A DNA stretch of 64,000 nt from Endomychus coccineus (taxonomy: Eukaryota > Arthropoda > Insecta > Coleoptera > Endomychidae). Each line of letters begins with the position of its first letter. Position 1 is the stretch's first letter. The stretch spans positions 16,655,282 to 16,719,281 of the forward strand of contig OY294068.1 in NCBI GenBank assembly GCA_958510875.1, written 5' to 3'. Both the position numbers and the translations under genes were made by a program. Positions 34,971-47,120 of this stretch are shown one piece after another. Under the pieces are notes generated by a model, which was given only the letters and a program-made list of their open reading frames with translations, searched no databases and was not told the origin of the DNA.

Positions 34971-36150
34971 TTTTGAGTCAGGTTTCATGTGAATGATCTC
35001 CAGAATTGTTCTTTTATGATAATTCTTTTCTTTAGTTGAAATATTGAAATTTTTGTAATCAAATTGGTGGTTTTAATCAAAACAATGCTTAGCAAGAGCG
35101 GTGGAGTTTTCTTAGTTTTTGTTTCTAGTAATATACTTTGACAACACACCCTTTTCTGTAAATGTTATTTGGAGATTCCTGTATAAGTCCCATTGGAATC
35201 TAACCAATTTATATTGTTCACTGTTTGGGTTTGTTTATCTTTAGGAATTAAAGATCTTAGATTTGAAAAATATTTATTATTTATTCAATAGCATAGTTAG
35301 TAGGTTTATGCAAAACATTTCATAATTTTCTCTGAGGTCTCTAGATCATATCGTAATGTTATAAAATTATTATTATATTACCGTTTATGTCATCGATGTA
35401 TGACGTATCATTGTGTATTTTGCTTATTCTTTCTTTAAGGATGTGGTTGAAAAATATTTTTGGCTAGCCAATCATTTCCAGTGTATTACGGACAATTTTC
35501 TATTTTTGGGACGGTCCTCTGGTTGGTACAATTTAACAGCGCCATCTGAATGCTGTTTATAACACTTTTCCAATAACTTGTTGGTGCAACTGAATTGAAG
35601 TGAAGATATCGTTGAGACAAATTTCTTTAGTAAACCACGAAGTTTTTATTGTTCAATCTGACATGTCTAATGTTCACATCTAGGAAATTTATGTATATGT
35701 TCACTATTTCAAAAATTAATCGAAACTAACAGTGGGAATTGTTAAATATATTGATCACGTACTGAATGTTATCATTTTATCACACATTGGGCAATCATCT
35801 ACATACCTTTTGAAAAATACGGGTTGAAAATCTAGTGAATTTATTAGAATAGAAAATTAAATAGAAGGTCCCATTGCTGTGCTGAATATTTGTCCTAAAT
35901 ATTGCTCACCTTATGAAAATAAGTGCATTCTAAACAAAACTTCACTGCATTGATAAATTCACATTGATCTAGAGGTGTGTGGTTTTTAATAATATTCAAT
36001 GCCAAAACGATTGGTATATTTGTAAATGAAGAAACAAAACACAAGAATGTGTCTAAAGGTCTAATAGTAAAACTTTTGCTTATATCTGGAGAACAAAAGA
36101 TGATAGCCAATTTTTGTTTCCGCCAGTGAATGTATGTCAAAAAAGAGATC
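34970..36150 (-). pseudogene. Penelope-like element: RT and GIY-YIG remains
   Basis: On the minus strand the RT begins at FVSSFTNIPIVLALNIIKNH with CEFINAVKFCLECTYFHK after it (frame 35895-36140), matching the LFTN.P...L..A and NTYF segments. TNWYQPEDRPKNRKLSVIHW (near 35480-35550) is the T.W..KP segment after the palm. YFSNLRSLIPKDKQTQTVNN (near 35230-35290) leads to the GIY-YIG region. TALAKHC, then NHQFDYKNFNISTKEKNYHK, then RTILEIIHM (near 35000-35110) is the conserved end of the endonuclease domain. The catalytic YxDD and the YIG core were not found intact. Many shifts and stops are present. Confidence 0.8.
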
Positions 36151-37607
36151 GATAATATGACTTCTATTTTTCTGTATCTCCTATAGTTACCTAGAAACCC
36201 TATACAAACATCGAAATTTACCCACCAAAGTGCCTCATAGTGATTTTACATTCATACACTTCGAGTAAATGAAAATATGTTCTAAGTGTAAAGATATAGG
36301 TTTTTGTATTTCACCAAGTAAGCTATTATTTGAATTAAGCGTATTCCTCTGACAGTAACGCCTAACTTGAAGCTGGAAATGCTCTAAGAACTCGTTCGCT
36401 TAAGCGACGTAGAATATGTTTTTTCTTTTTATAAGCAAATTAGATAGTACGAAGTTTAACGATAATGGAAGGATTAACCGAATCGCTACTGAGCTCTAAA
36501 TTGGGGTTTCATGCTTTTATAACGCACTAGAATGCAGATACATGAAATAAAATTATTTAAATTTAATTCAATCGTGTACGTTACTCGTTTTCACTTAATA
36601 CCCGCAAAGAGGACGAGTTCAGGACTTGAGCTGATAAAACTTTGTGGTGAATTCGTATTCATTTCAATTCGTGCCATTATTTTGAATAACTGCTCAATAT
36701 TTGGAGGCTTCATATATTCGCATTAAACAGAAAATAGTTGCTTGCCGCCTCGAATTCTATATTGTGAATGTATTTCTATAACTTATAAAACATTTGCACT
36801 TGCTGGGTGAAGGAGGAATCGATCTTATTCAGATATTACATGGCGCTCCTGCCTATCTCCTCTCGCAAAATTCCACCAATGTTCTTCATACATTATAGGT
36901 TTTCTCCTCGGGTAGTCAAAGTATGGGAACGGTTCAAATGGTTTATTAAAAGTAGCTTTTTGCACGATCATTCTGTATACAAACTAATTCTCCGATGAAT
37001 TCAAATAACAAAAGCTTCGGAGGGTGATCAAACTGGAAACTATACATGAACACTATATTTATTACAGGAAGTTTCGTTTCAAGCTTATGCCGAGTTGCAT
37101 CCGAACACGGGAATTATTTGCATGGGATAGAACCTAAATAAATTAATGTTCTCACATCGTGCGTGATTAATATGAGATGAACTTTTGTAAATATATGAGA
37201 AACTTTGAAAATACATTTGCAAGATACATTCTGATCCCAAACGTAACTGAATTTTATAGTTAGTAGTTATATAGTTGTAGCGTGTTTGGGAAAATATTAA
37301 TTCAATTCAAACGATGTGCCGGTACATAGAATAAAGTTGAATGAATATTACTCAGGGTAACGTATAACTTTGATGAAGTTATGATTAATATAAATATACA
37401 AATTCACGTACCCAACATTGTGTTTCGCATAACTTGGATTGAACCCTACTCCGATGTAGCCGCATAATCCTCCCATTTCTCTGGGATGTACATGTTATAC
37501 CTTCCACAATTCTTTGATGTTATATTCAACTCATTCTATTCTATACTTATCAGATTTGTTCATGGTTTTATTATTGATAACTTGGAAAAATATATTGTGT
37601 GTTACTA
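36151..37607. other. stretch without recognised genes
   Basis: Open frames at 36532-36726 and 36807-36998 have no recognisable motif. No repeats were noticed. Confidence 0.4.
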
Positions 37608-37868
37608 CTAATAAAGATTCTTGATCTAGGTATGAATTATATGATAAATCTTGAGAAATAGGTGACATTAACACATATGCTATTATATTTTCCTGTTTAC
37701 GTAGGTTTCGGCTATACGACCATCATCAAAAGATGTTTGAAAATTCATTCACGTCACGAAGGCACGGGATTCCTCAAGCTAATTGCACTAAGCACTGAGC
37801 GCCTTTATTGCATCAGTTTCAATTAAAAACAATTTAATCCGAAATGAAGTCTTACAAATTGTTATATC
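37608..37868 (-). repeat. degraded Penelope-type LTR-like fragment
   Basis: 'aataaagattcttgatctag', 'gagaaataggtgacattaac' and 'gtttcgg...acgaccatcatca' follow the order of the left palindrome arm at 10230-10350. The ACGTACGT octamer has decayed to acgtaggt. Confidence 0.7.
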
Positions 37869-38335
37869 TTGATAGAACATATGAGATGTCAGGTAGGCCT
37901 AGCGATGATCGGTCTCGTAATCCGATATTTCCTATCCGCTCCGACTCCTAGGCGAGCAAGTATGCTTAGCACATCACGAGGCCAGTGGAACTTTTTCCTC
38001 AGTAAGGGAAAATCCTCGTGGAGTTGGGAAGAGCCTTCACGGATTGCTATTGAGCCTAGTCATTTTTCTATAGGTTGCTTTAATGATGCATGGGCGGGGT
38101 CTGCCTCCGGTGTTCTGAATTGGACATATTTTCTGAACTTTGCGCGTGGCGTGGCCTCCGCTTCAAAGTACATTCTGAAGGTCTTACTCGCTTACAGGGG
38201 ATTATGAGCTACCAGTTCAACTCGTTAATCCAATTAAATGATGAATATATATTGAATAAAGATGTAATTGTACGTAATTTGCGGCGTTCTTTGGAAAGGG
38301 ATCAAGGCAACGTAGTCAGAAACAGCTTCTAGGTG
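37869..38335 (+). other. GC-richer segment with overlapping open frames, unidentified
   Basis: Two plus-strand frames overlap: 37869-38207 (112 codons, Ser/Trp-rich) and 38090-38332 (80 codons, ending RRSLERDQGNVVRNSF). Base composition differs clearly from the AT-rich flanks. I recognise no domain on either strand. It could be a decayed transposon ORF spanning both frames with one frameshift near 38100-38200, or captured sequence. A homology search would decide. Confidence 0.35.
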
Positions 38336-40249
38336 GGAATTATTCACCTAGTGGTAGCAGCTTGAGAGAACTTTGTGGGTACGCAGAACAACTAACCTCT
38401 TTGCTACCCCAGTTGGTTCCAACAAAAAATTGTCATTCATATAGCACGTCCATGAGGTATTAACGCTACCTGAAATAAACATACTCAGACGACAGTTACA
38501 AGTGGTGGATCAGCAGTGAGATAGACTTTCAAACCTATTCACATGCCTGAAAAATTAAATCTTGCTGACAGAAATATTATAGATTCAGAAATTAGAAGTT
38601 TAGAACGTAGAGTTATAACTTCTTGTTTGGAAGTAAGGACATATAATTCTGGTTTCACATTGAAACCGGTGATAACTTCAGTCAGACGGTATCTTAGATT
38701 TGGTAAATATACGTTCGGCCCTGTTACACCTTCAATCATCTACATTCCAATATACATTCGGATAAAACAAATCTCAATGTTCACAGAATCCAGTGAAACG
38801 CATTCCTTACATTTTACGAAGGTAGTGTTATTTTCTACAATAAATTATTCTCAAGGCATATCTTTCTTTACGTTCTAAAGTTTTGCTCACAATTGGATTG
38901 AGCCGTTGCCATAACTCCTTTAAATTTTATGAGCGATGGATTCGATATAAATTAAATTCACACATTAGTTCATTCTGTCGTCATATTTAATCGAAGTGAG
39001 TGCTTATTTAATAGATAGAAACTGTTGAGGACGTTTCTCAAAATCAATTTGATTCGAGTAGTTTCATCGAAGAATAGCCTAATGGGCAGTATATCGGATT
39101 TAATGTTAGTGTCTATAACATGATATCATGCGCATCATTACTTTCAATATAACGCCTATAAATGATTGATGTCGCTCTGCGTTAGCAGAACGACAAGTGC
39201 GAATAGCGGTCGGAACAATATGAAAAGTGTTTAGGTCCTCGTTGACAACTATATTGATTGGTGTTGCGAATAGCTCAGTGAATTTGAACAACTTGATTCA
39301 TAACACAGATGCCAGAACTTACTTTCTGGTCATATCATTCGACGTTTAACAGCTTACTTCAATTTTGTATTTCTCCACGAATCGAAATTGTAGGAAAAGT
39401 TATTGTTATCGTTCATAGAACATACGTCATTCAATCAGAGAATATTCGATGTGTTTCAACATGTTAAGCTAATCAAATTTTGCAATGATTTTCTTTGAAT
39501 TTGAAAATATTTTACTTTGTGGAAACATTCCAACAATATCTGCCAAATTTTTGCTGACCACCAGTATACTATAAATACAGTTGTCGCCCAATTTTGAATA
39601 AATTCTATCGGTATTTCGTGTCCCACGTATATTTAGGTCAGAGTATACATTTTTCTTTGGTAAGGCTACCTTATGAATTGTGAAAATTCAACTTTGTGCG
39701 GTTATATCTTCAGGTATCATTTGTAAGGGGAAAATTTTTCTCCAACCACTTGGAACGGCAGCACATAAATATCTGGCTTAGAAATGGTTCGCTTAACTTT
39801 TCAGTATTGATTCAGGAAAGACAGTTATGTCCAGAGCTATCTTCTTATAAAAAATATTTTTTCTTACTATATTTCATATTAAATAATATTCGTCTAACTA
39901 TTTTTTGCTTTCATTGACTGACACTATAGTGTGAATATTCAATCATGTGGTGAAGTATTTGAACAGGTCACAACAGGCTGTTTAGGAAGTTGCGGCGGGA
40001 ATTGGCGAAAGTATAATGCAATGGAATAAGTTCTAAATTAGGGAAATTGCGAACATTACTCAATCTGTTTACATGCTTAATAATGCACTGTAAGCAAGGT
40101 TAGCTTATTGTTGATACATCATCCATCTCAACATCGATATGAATAAATATCGACATCAATATATAGGATAAGGAAGAAAAAGTATTCATAGATTGGATTT
40201 GTTATAAGCAATTAACATCAGAATTATTCTCCAGAAGTTAAGGTATTAT
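38336..40249. other. stretch without recognised genes
   Basis: The 111-codon plus frame at 38543-38878 has no motif I recognise. Otherwise AT-rich and short-framed. Confidence 0.4.
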
Positions 40250-40460
40250 GAATCATGATTAACCAGGAATGAAGTAGTTCTTAGTTATGGACCGTTATCT
40301 ATAGGTGATTGTATAATTTACATCTTACCACACCACCATCAACCACAACCTCTAATAGAAGCTGATATCTGGCCCCTGGCAATCACTGCCTATTATGTGG
40401 TGATCCCTTTGCCATTACTTCACAGATTGATATAAGAGATGAATTTGCTTACTGCGGCCT
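40250..40460 (+). repeat. dispersed repeat A, copy 2
   Basis: Matches 350-600 in the same orientation, as described there. Confidence 0.45.
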
Positions 40461-40639
40461 GCAACAGTTTCTAGTTCCAATGACGGAAATGTGCTTGGAT
40501 CTCATTTTGTTTTTTTTTGGGTGGAAAAAGAACCCAAAGACATTCATATTTTTCCTAAATCTTTCCACAGTCGTGTTTGGTAAGTCAAAAGGCTACTATT
40601 CCTCACCTGGGCATATACAGTATACCGTCGTTGACGCGG

Positions 40640-41720
40640 TAATCCATGTCTGAAGATCAAAACAGAATATGTTAAAGCCAGAAATATGTGCAATGAGACA
40701 ATAAACGCTTCAAAATAGCATCACGGGTCGATGATGCTAGATGTTAGATCACAGCTTAACGAATGTTCAAAAAGCTCCTTTTAATTTTGAACTAGTGATG
40801 CGTCCAGTTCATTCCCTCCCCTAAACAAAGATGATAGCACACTGGCTACTAAACCACAAGGAAAACCCAACCGTTTTGCTTGAATATTTGCAGCAAATTT
40901 CATTTTGAATCCTCCTAATATTGCTGCCATCGATAGCCATATGTCTGAAATTGATTTTCGTCATCTCAAAATAATTAGGTACATTCTGCTTGATCTCAAT
41001 ATCAAAAAATCTATGGAGCCAGACAAAATTGCACCTGTCGTTCTCAATGAACTTTCATACAAACTTGGTGTGTTTCCTTCCATCTGGAAAACAGATAGAG
41101 TTCAACCAATTCCAAAAACGGAAATAGGACCCTTCCTTATACACTCATTGAATTACTATCTGTGATGTCTAAATTGACGGAGAAAGCAATCAACATCGAG
41201 CTCATCCAACACATAGAGAGCTCCGAAATCGTGAATGACCGCGCCAATATGACTATCGTCAGCACGTAACACATGTATAACAGAAATCTATGCTCTGATT
41301 GTAGCATTGAATATTTCCGAAGCATTTGATCCAGGTTGGCACCCAAGCCTTCTTTGGAAACTTTCGTCATTTGGTTTGCCGTCTAAACTTTGTTTCTTAC
41401 TACCGAATTTTCTCTTAGAGATAGATCACTCCATTGAGTAGTTGACATGGTATCCTCTGATACAATGGCTATCAACGCTGATATTCCACAGAGGTCTGTT
41501 TCAGGACCAACTTTCTTCCTACCAAACTTCATTTTTCTATCGAACAGGGAAGTTGTGGAAATCTTTACCTAGTGAGGTTTTACCCTATGCCTATAACATT
41601 CAAACTCTTGAGAAAAAATTGAATACCATCTTTTCTACCAACACTCCACAGCTGGCTCACACGATGTACTCCGAACATTATAGATTTCCCTGTCGAGTAG
41701 TCACAGTATAAAAATGAATT
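40640..41720 (+). pseudogene. LINE RT with large internal deletion
   Basis: The segment before the RT (LPLNKDDSTLATKPQGKPNR near 40815, then FAANFILNPP) leads to LNIKKSMEPDKIAPVVLNEL (about 40999-41058), the N-terminal L..KS.GPD.I block, and VFPSIWKTDRVQPIPK. After a shift come SKLTEKAINIELIQHIESSE (41165 on), IVALNISEAFDPGWHPSLLW (about 41303) and NADIPQRSVSGPTFFLPN, the degraded GVPQGS block. The frame then jumps straight to SFFYRTGKLWKSLPSEVLPY, the C-terminal end of such LINEs, so the catalytic YADD palm and thumb (normally several hundred bp) are missing. The same LINE group is at 19830-20720 and 42400-43730. Confidence 0.85.
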
Positions 41721-42389
41721 CAAATTTGAATTTTTGCCTGAATGGTATCGCTCTGCCCTCACATCAATATACGTTTTCTTTTTTCACCGTTTGATGAAAT
41801 CGATTATTGCCTAACGGAGGAAACTGTGTTGAAAATCCATTTGGTGCAGGAACGCCAAGTTGAGAACTTCGCCTAAACCGTTTTATTTGCCCTTTAAATA
41901 TCGAAATGTATGTGTAAACCGATATTGGTGCATTACAACTACGAACAAATATGCGGAAATCGAACGGAAATATTTACATTCGCAACAAAAATTGAACTAG
42001 AAATTAATCACCGTCAGCAATCAAGGAGGCGAAAGATTCAATTAAATTATAGAAATGGCCGCATTGAATGGTCGGTAAGACCTGATAGGCAAATATGCTG
42101 TGTTATGAGTAATATTTGTTTAAGGAGTGGAATCAGGATCGAAAATTGGAACGGTGTAGTAATTAATGAACCTGTTTCGAATATTCAGTCCTGTAAAGTG
42201 CTGTGTCAAAACCAAAGCCTGTGAATATTTTTGTGCTTGTTACTGTGAAAAAAAGGGGTAAATAAATCCATCTGAGGGGCACAAACAGTTAACAGTGTAG
42301 TTAGTTCCAGAGATTGGGTGAAGCTTTGTACTTGACAATTCAAGATATGGAGCTGTTTCAAGTGTATCTTTTCATCTGATAGGTTGTGT
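41721..42389. other. stretch with an unidentified 104-codon frame
   Basis: The plus frame 41910-42224 (Cys- and Asn-containing, RIEWSVRPDRQICCVMSN inside) is not Phe/Leu dominated but shows no domain I know. No splice or repeat context supports it as a gene. Confidence 0.3.
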
Positions 42390-42399
42390 TAGACGCCTG

Positions 42400-43060
42400 T
42401 GTTGAATTTATAGAGTGAGGTAGTTGGTTTTATAATCCTCGGGTGCATCCACAAACTTATTATCGATATCTTCCAGGTGTTGTGTATCCAATTGCAATAG
42501 CAATTATGCCTGTAATTCTGATTAATCTCATTAATCTCATTATTGGACGAAAACATTTTATTTGCTAAATGGAACAAAAACTTGTAATGTTCGAAGAACA
42601 TCGTACGAGTCAGAAGTGGAATGTTGGGAGATGATATATGCATTGGAAGTTATCTTGAACGTTTGGAGGTAATAGACATACGAAAAGACTCACAAGGCAA
42701 AGAGCTCCTCAATTTCGCCGGGGTAATTAGCTAGAGCTTGTTCAGTCTTCCTAACTGGAAAATATCAGACCAAATTCTTGATTAACACCGATCATGGGAA
42801 GATCTATAGAAAAGAATGGGATCTTATATATTTTAGGATGGTCAATGAATGTGTAAGTGTGACATCATCAATCAAACGCATTGGTATCTCCTGAATAGAA
42901 TCTGGAAGCTTCAATGCATACTTGGGAGCTGAATTACAAACATGTGTAACGTACTCCAGGACATGTTGAATCTGTGCTTTTTAGGTTATGAGGAGCTGCT
43001 GAAATGTGAAGTATCTCTTGGTGCGGAATTGAAATCCAAGTTTTTGTGAAGCAGTTTTTG
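42400..43060 (-). pseudogene. LINE RT thumb and C-terminal fragment
   Basis: On the minus strand KTASQKLGFQFRTKRYFTFQ (about 42990-43050) is followed by LEYVTHVCNSAPKYALKLPD and SIQEIPMR (about 42880-42960), which is the YKAQIRP.LEYCSHVWG.AP...L..LDSIQ block. Below 42650 the minus frame 42389-42643 may be the C-terminal tail, but its sequence is too degraded to confirm. Confidence 0.7.
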
Positions 43061-43205
43061 CAATAGACTTTATTCCGATTATGAGGTCGAGCCTCGATTT
43101 TTATTTTTGATTGTATATTTTATAGCCGTCATTCTCATTCATTAGAATGAAATCATTCGTTGTGTATGGTATAGGGTGTGAATTACCAAAACAGGTTTAA
43201 GCGAT

Positions 43206-43730
43206 ATGAGATGCGATGCGAGAAATTACGTTACCGATACTTGTGAACGCGTTAATGCAGCATTGCCAAATGATGGGAATTGGCAATTTGAGTTTCTTCT
43301 CCTAGTCTTGAGAAAGTTTTGGTCGACCTGTATCTGTCTCGCCCCTGTGGCTTCTTTAGATGATATAGAGGCTCTAGATGGAAAATCAGTATGTACCATC
43401 ATCTGCAAAGTTGTGAAAGGAGATTATGATGAATACCGACAATATAGAGAAGGGTGAAATTGCCTACTTTTTCCAATGCTCTAAAGAGAATAATGAATAA
43501 AGTGTAACGGATCATACAAATAGCTTTCTTCTGAATGGAATTTAAGAGTTTTAGCGTATGTTTGGGAGTGGAACACCAAACATATGAACGATAATCCAGA
43601 ACAGGTGGAATCAGTGCTTTGTAGATTATGAGGAGCTGCTGGGTTGTACAGTAGATCTTGACACGGAATATGAAATCAAGTACTTGTCACGCAATGGACC
43701 TAACATGATCATACAATGAGAGAGAGCTGT
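43206..43730 (-). pseudogene. LINE RT fragments in scrambled order
   Basis: Minus frame 43226-43408 gives FPSRASISSKEATGARQIQV, matching the post-YADD segment of the 19830-20150 copy, with nucleotide similarity too. Upstream on this strand, 43500-43720 gives LDYRSYVWCSTPKHTLKLLN and SIQK, the thumb block that should lie downstream. The order thumb, palm, then thumb again at 42880-43050 implies two copies side by side or a rearrangement. Confidence 0.72.
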
Positions 43731-44339
43731 TGATGGTGCTTACTATATATTGTTCTTTGAAAATATAATTGCAATATGTCCTGTTTTTTTTTAATATTTT
43801 ATGATGTATTCATGTCTTCAAGATTGTTAAAGATTGACGGCATGAGTGAAATGTGGGGGAGTCAATAAAACATACACTAGTGATCTCTGACGCAACTCGA
43901 GTAGAAAACCACTGGATTAGAGTTACATCAATCGCAACTGCTGTGTGGCTATGTAGACCTGTTCCCAAGAAAGACGGAGTGAAACTTCGTAAAAACAAAG
44001 ATGATGATTACAAAACCTTGTATTATAAATGAAACCGGGAAATGCCCCAACGAACGAGAAATTATCTACCGCATAGAGACATTCTGCCACTGCGTCAATG
44101 TTGGTTAGGTCGAATAACTATAAAATTCAGCAAAATAGGAGCGATCCATCACAGCAAACAAAATAAGTGCTTCATTTCACAATACCTCGTACACTTCTTG
44201 CAACTGCACTGATTAAAATTGCGCTATTATTTCACTGAATTGTAGACTGGCCACAAGCAACTTCCTGATAAGCACCTTTCACAATCGATATTGTAAATCA
44301 TAGTATTGAGGATGAACCTATTTGTGGCGAGAATAACCA
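43731..44339. other. stretch without recognised genes
   Basis: Nothing recognised. The 62-codon minus frame at 43810-43998 has no motif. Confidence 0.4.
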
Positions 44340-44670
44340 CGCAAGAGGCAGGTCAAGTTCTCCATCAAAGATCCTGTGCCTAGGCTATACAAGAAACTAC
44401 TTTCTCTAAGCAGAAGGGACATCAGAGAGATGACTAGAATCCATGTCATCTTAATAAACACCTTCATACTAGTGTATCGCAGATAATTCTATATGTAAGA
44501 AATGCAGAGAGATGGAAGAAACCGTCTCTCACATCCTGTGGGAATGTCCTGCTTTGACATTTCTCAGGCCCCGTTGATACAAAACTGCTTCCGGAAGGAG
44601 TCAGCTTTAGCCATATTCTGTGTTCCTGGTGGACCACAAACCTACTAGATTAGAATAGTGTTTTGTCCAC
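44340..44670 (+). pseudogene. LINE 3' fragment: TGH/CCHC C terminus
   Basis: LLSLSRRDIREMTRI (44398 on) and, in another frame, IADNSICKKCREMEETVSHI followed by LWECPALTFLR (about 44470-44570) match 5485-5800 residue for residue over most of their length. Here the C..C motif is intact. The upstream TGH segment is lost. Confidence 0.78.
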
Positions 44671-45035
44671 GACTATTGTATAAAATATGCATATTGCATG
44701 TGTTTCCTCAAACATAATGATATCCATTAATCACTAGTGAATAATGAAATCATTATTCACTACCATCAACATGACAAACATGATAGACATTTTTCTAGAC
44801 AAATACGATAAAAATAGAGCGTGCTATGAAACGTCAAGTCAGATCGGATTTAATTTGAAACGTCAACAATTTGTTGGTTCGACTTGTTTCTACAGCAAAG
44901 TTTATTAGTATCAAACTAATATTTATGGGTCGTGGACAAAGTATAGTATTCTACTTGCATATTATGGCTATTATTCACTTGGATCCACGTGAATAATAGC
45001 CACCATAATATGCTCGTTGAATAATATACTATTGA
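44663..45035. repeat. cluster of nested hairpins
   Basis: Perfect 13-bp arms (tagtgaataatga) with a 2-base centre lie at 44735-44762. A second hairpin at 44957-45013 has 'gctattattcac' arms around 'ttggatccac', extended outward to about 45035. An outer pair 'tttgtccacgac' (44663) and 'gtcgtggacaaa' (44928) encloses the first hairpin. Both hairpins share the gtgaataat/attattcac stem, so they may be two ends of one non-autonomous element. Confidence 0.75.
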
Positions 45036-45050
45036 CCACGGGGCGCTCGA

Positions 45051-46034
45051 TGGGCCCAACTAAGTGTCCTGCGATATCTGAGGGTTGTTAACACCCCCCC
45101 TAAAATGATGATGATGATGAAGAGACATCTCCTACCAGAAAATTCATAGACTTTTTAAGAATTATAAGGTTTTTATAGGTTTACAATGATATCATCACGA
45201 TGAATGTAGATGAATCGAAGACACCCAAATATAATTACACTGGATCGAGGGATTGCGAATATAACAAATACATTAGTTTAGAGACTCACCTTATGCTACT
45301 GAATACTAAATAACTAGTTCCTTAGGAAATGAGAATAACAATGTACAACAGTGCAATACTGAATTATAACACGTGTGTATAAGGAATTGCCTTTTTCCCA
45401 GTATGTCCTTGATCTTTCGTGAGGAATGTAAATATATAGATCGATCATTACCTCTCGAGAGAACTTGGGTGCTCGACATCAAACAGCAATATACATCTTC
45501 CCTCATTTCTCATTATTTGAAATTAGTTTCAAAAGGTAGAACTGGAACATTAAGGCAAACACTCAATTATATCAGTTTTATCGACGGAGAAAATCAATCG
45601 ATTTAGCGTAATTGCAAAGAAACATATTCTTCGAAAATTGCTTGTTATTGAAACCCGCTTCAATTATTGAAAGACTACAATCCCGTGGGAGCCAATTTAG
45701 AGAGTCTAATCATTTGTGTATGCTCTACAAAGAATTCCTTTTAAATATGCTCGCAAGCGTACGCTCATGAGACGAGATACGCTTTACGGGCATGCCTTGT
45801 AGTTGTCTGGATGTGATGGCATCAGACACTTGACAGATTTTATAAAGTGTGAAATTAGACGGTTATTCGTTTTTGCTTAGTTTTCAACATTTCATTTCTG
45901 CGTAGACGGAATAAAAGAATTTTCCACATGTATAAGTGACTTATATTCTACTTGAATTTGCACCCAAGGATTCGAGTTTGAAGTAGAATATTGTCATCAA
46001 TTTTGCATACATTTTCGTCCGCGTTTGACATTTT
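45051..46034. other. stretch without recognised genes
   Basis: A short C-run and 'atgatgatgatgatga' microsatellite lie at about 45090-45121. Overlapping frames at 45306-45606 have no known motif. Confidence 0.4.
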
Positions 46035-46350
46035 GGTTCATAATATTACGATCCAAACACTATTATATATAATTTCTTGGGAAATAGGTCACATTAACAC
46101 TTGTGTCTACTATATTTTTGTCTCTACGAACACTTCATTCTCCCTACCATCATTAGAAGACGTTTGGAAACTAATTCACATAAACTAAAGCTCGGAATTA
46201 TCGCATTAATTTCGGATAGACAAATTGAAAATGTAACACATTTATGTCTAAAATATATGAATATGTATTAGAAAATTAATTCGCAGTATGTTTTCTATAG
46301 CTGAAGACATTATATCTTGCTGACATTGTTGAAGAGACATCTTTAAAATG
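46035..46350 (-). repeat. degraded Penelope-type LTR-like fragment
   Basis: 'gggaaataggtcacattaac' and 'taccatcattagaagacgt' follow the order of the 10260-10350 arm. 'tatatgaatatg' and following bases resemble 34680-34740. The hammerhead octamer is lost (tctacgaacact). Confidence 0.65.
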
Positions 46351-46619
46351 TTTGCCCACTATAGAAAAGGTTTGTGCCATACCAATAATACTAGTTGTTA
46401 TCAGCTTTGCACATTATACACAATTTTGAACTTCAAACTGAAAAAAAGTACGTAGAAATTTGCAAGTATTCAGATTATTGAATTTGTATAAATTAAACTC
46501 AATGATCGTACATCGGTTCTACCATTATTATCACATTCAATACGAATCATCTCAAGAATAGATCTTTTATGATGAGTGATTTCTTACCTTAAAATAATAA
46601 CATTTCTATAACGTAGACA

Positions 46620-46770
46620 TTTTTTATTGAAATCGATGCGATAAAGACGCTTAGTGCTAAGTACAATTACTTTAAGAAATTCCACCCTTCAGTTGATATG
46701 AATTAGTTTTCAATCGTAGTGAGACCGATACGTACGTGAAGCCGAAAGTATAGTAGTCCGATTTTCCAAG
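46620..46770 (+). repeat. degraded Penelope-type LTR-like fragment
   Basis: 'gataaagacgcttagtgcta' and 'gtgagaccgatacgtacgtg' match the plus-strand copies at 16290-16410, but CTGATGA is gone. Opposite in orientation to 46035-46350, so this pair may be an old inverted arrangement like the 10-kb palindrome. Confidence 0.6.
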
Positions 46771-46904
46771 AATTCTCTTCAATGTTTCCAAGACTTGAGG
46801 TTCGCGATGAGAACATATTTCGTTGATTTCATCAGACTGCTGAAGATAATACCTTCTGCACATGAGTAGAGAGAGAATCAATTTTCGTAGCAAAATGAGG
46901 GACG

Positions 46905-47120
46905 GGCAAATCTTGATTGGGTCTATTGTGCGCTCCTTGATGTAAGACTCAGTCTAGCAGGCCAAAGGAAGCGCCGAGGAATAGAATTCTGCGTGGACTG
47001 ATGATCTTTATGGCTCTAGGTGGCATGTATACGCTGTCGTAGCGTAAAAGAAGTAAGTGCTAGAAGACATTCTATGGGCGCGAACTGCACCCAGGGCCAC
47101 TCAGTTGTCAGTGTAGACTT
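46905..47120 (-). pseudogene. LINE 3' fragment
   Basis: Nucleotide similarity to 50060-50270 ('gattgggtctattgtgcgct' against 'gattgggtccattgtgcgcc', then 'gcatggactgat'-type and 'tgcc.agtgg' blocks) shows this to be the last part of the same LINE on the same strand. It lacks the CCHC segment. Confidence 0.7.

Noticed and set aside
41910..42224. 104-codon frame as a host exon
   Set aside because: No domain, no plausible splice context and no repeat partner. Kept only as an unidentified frame.
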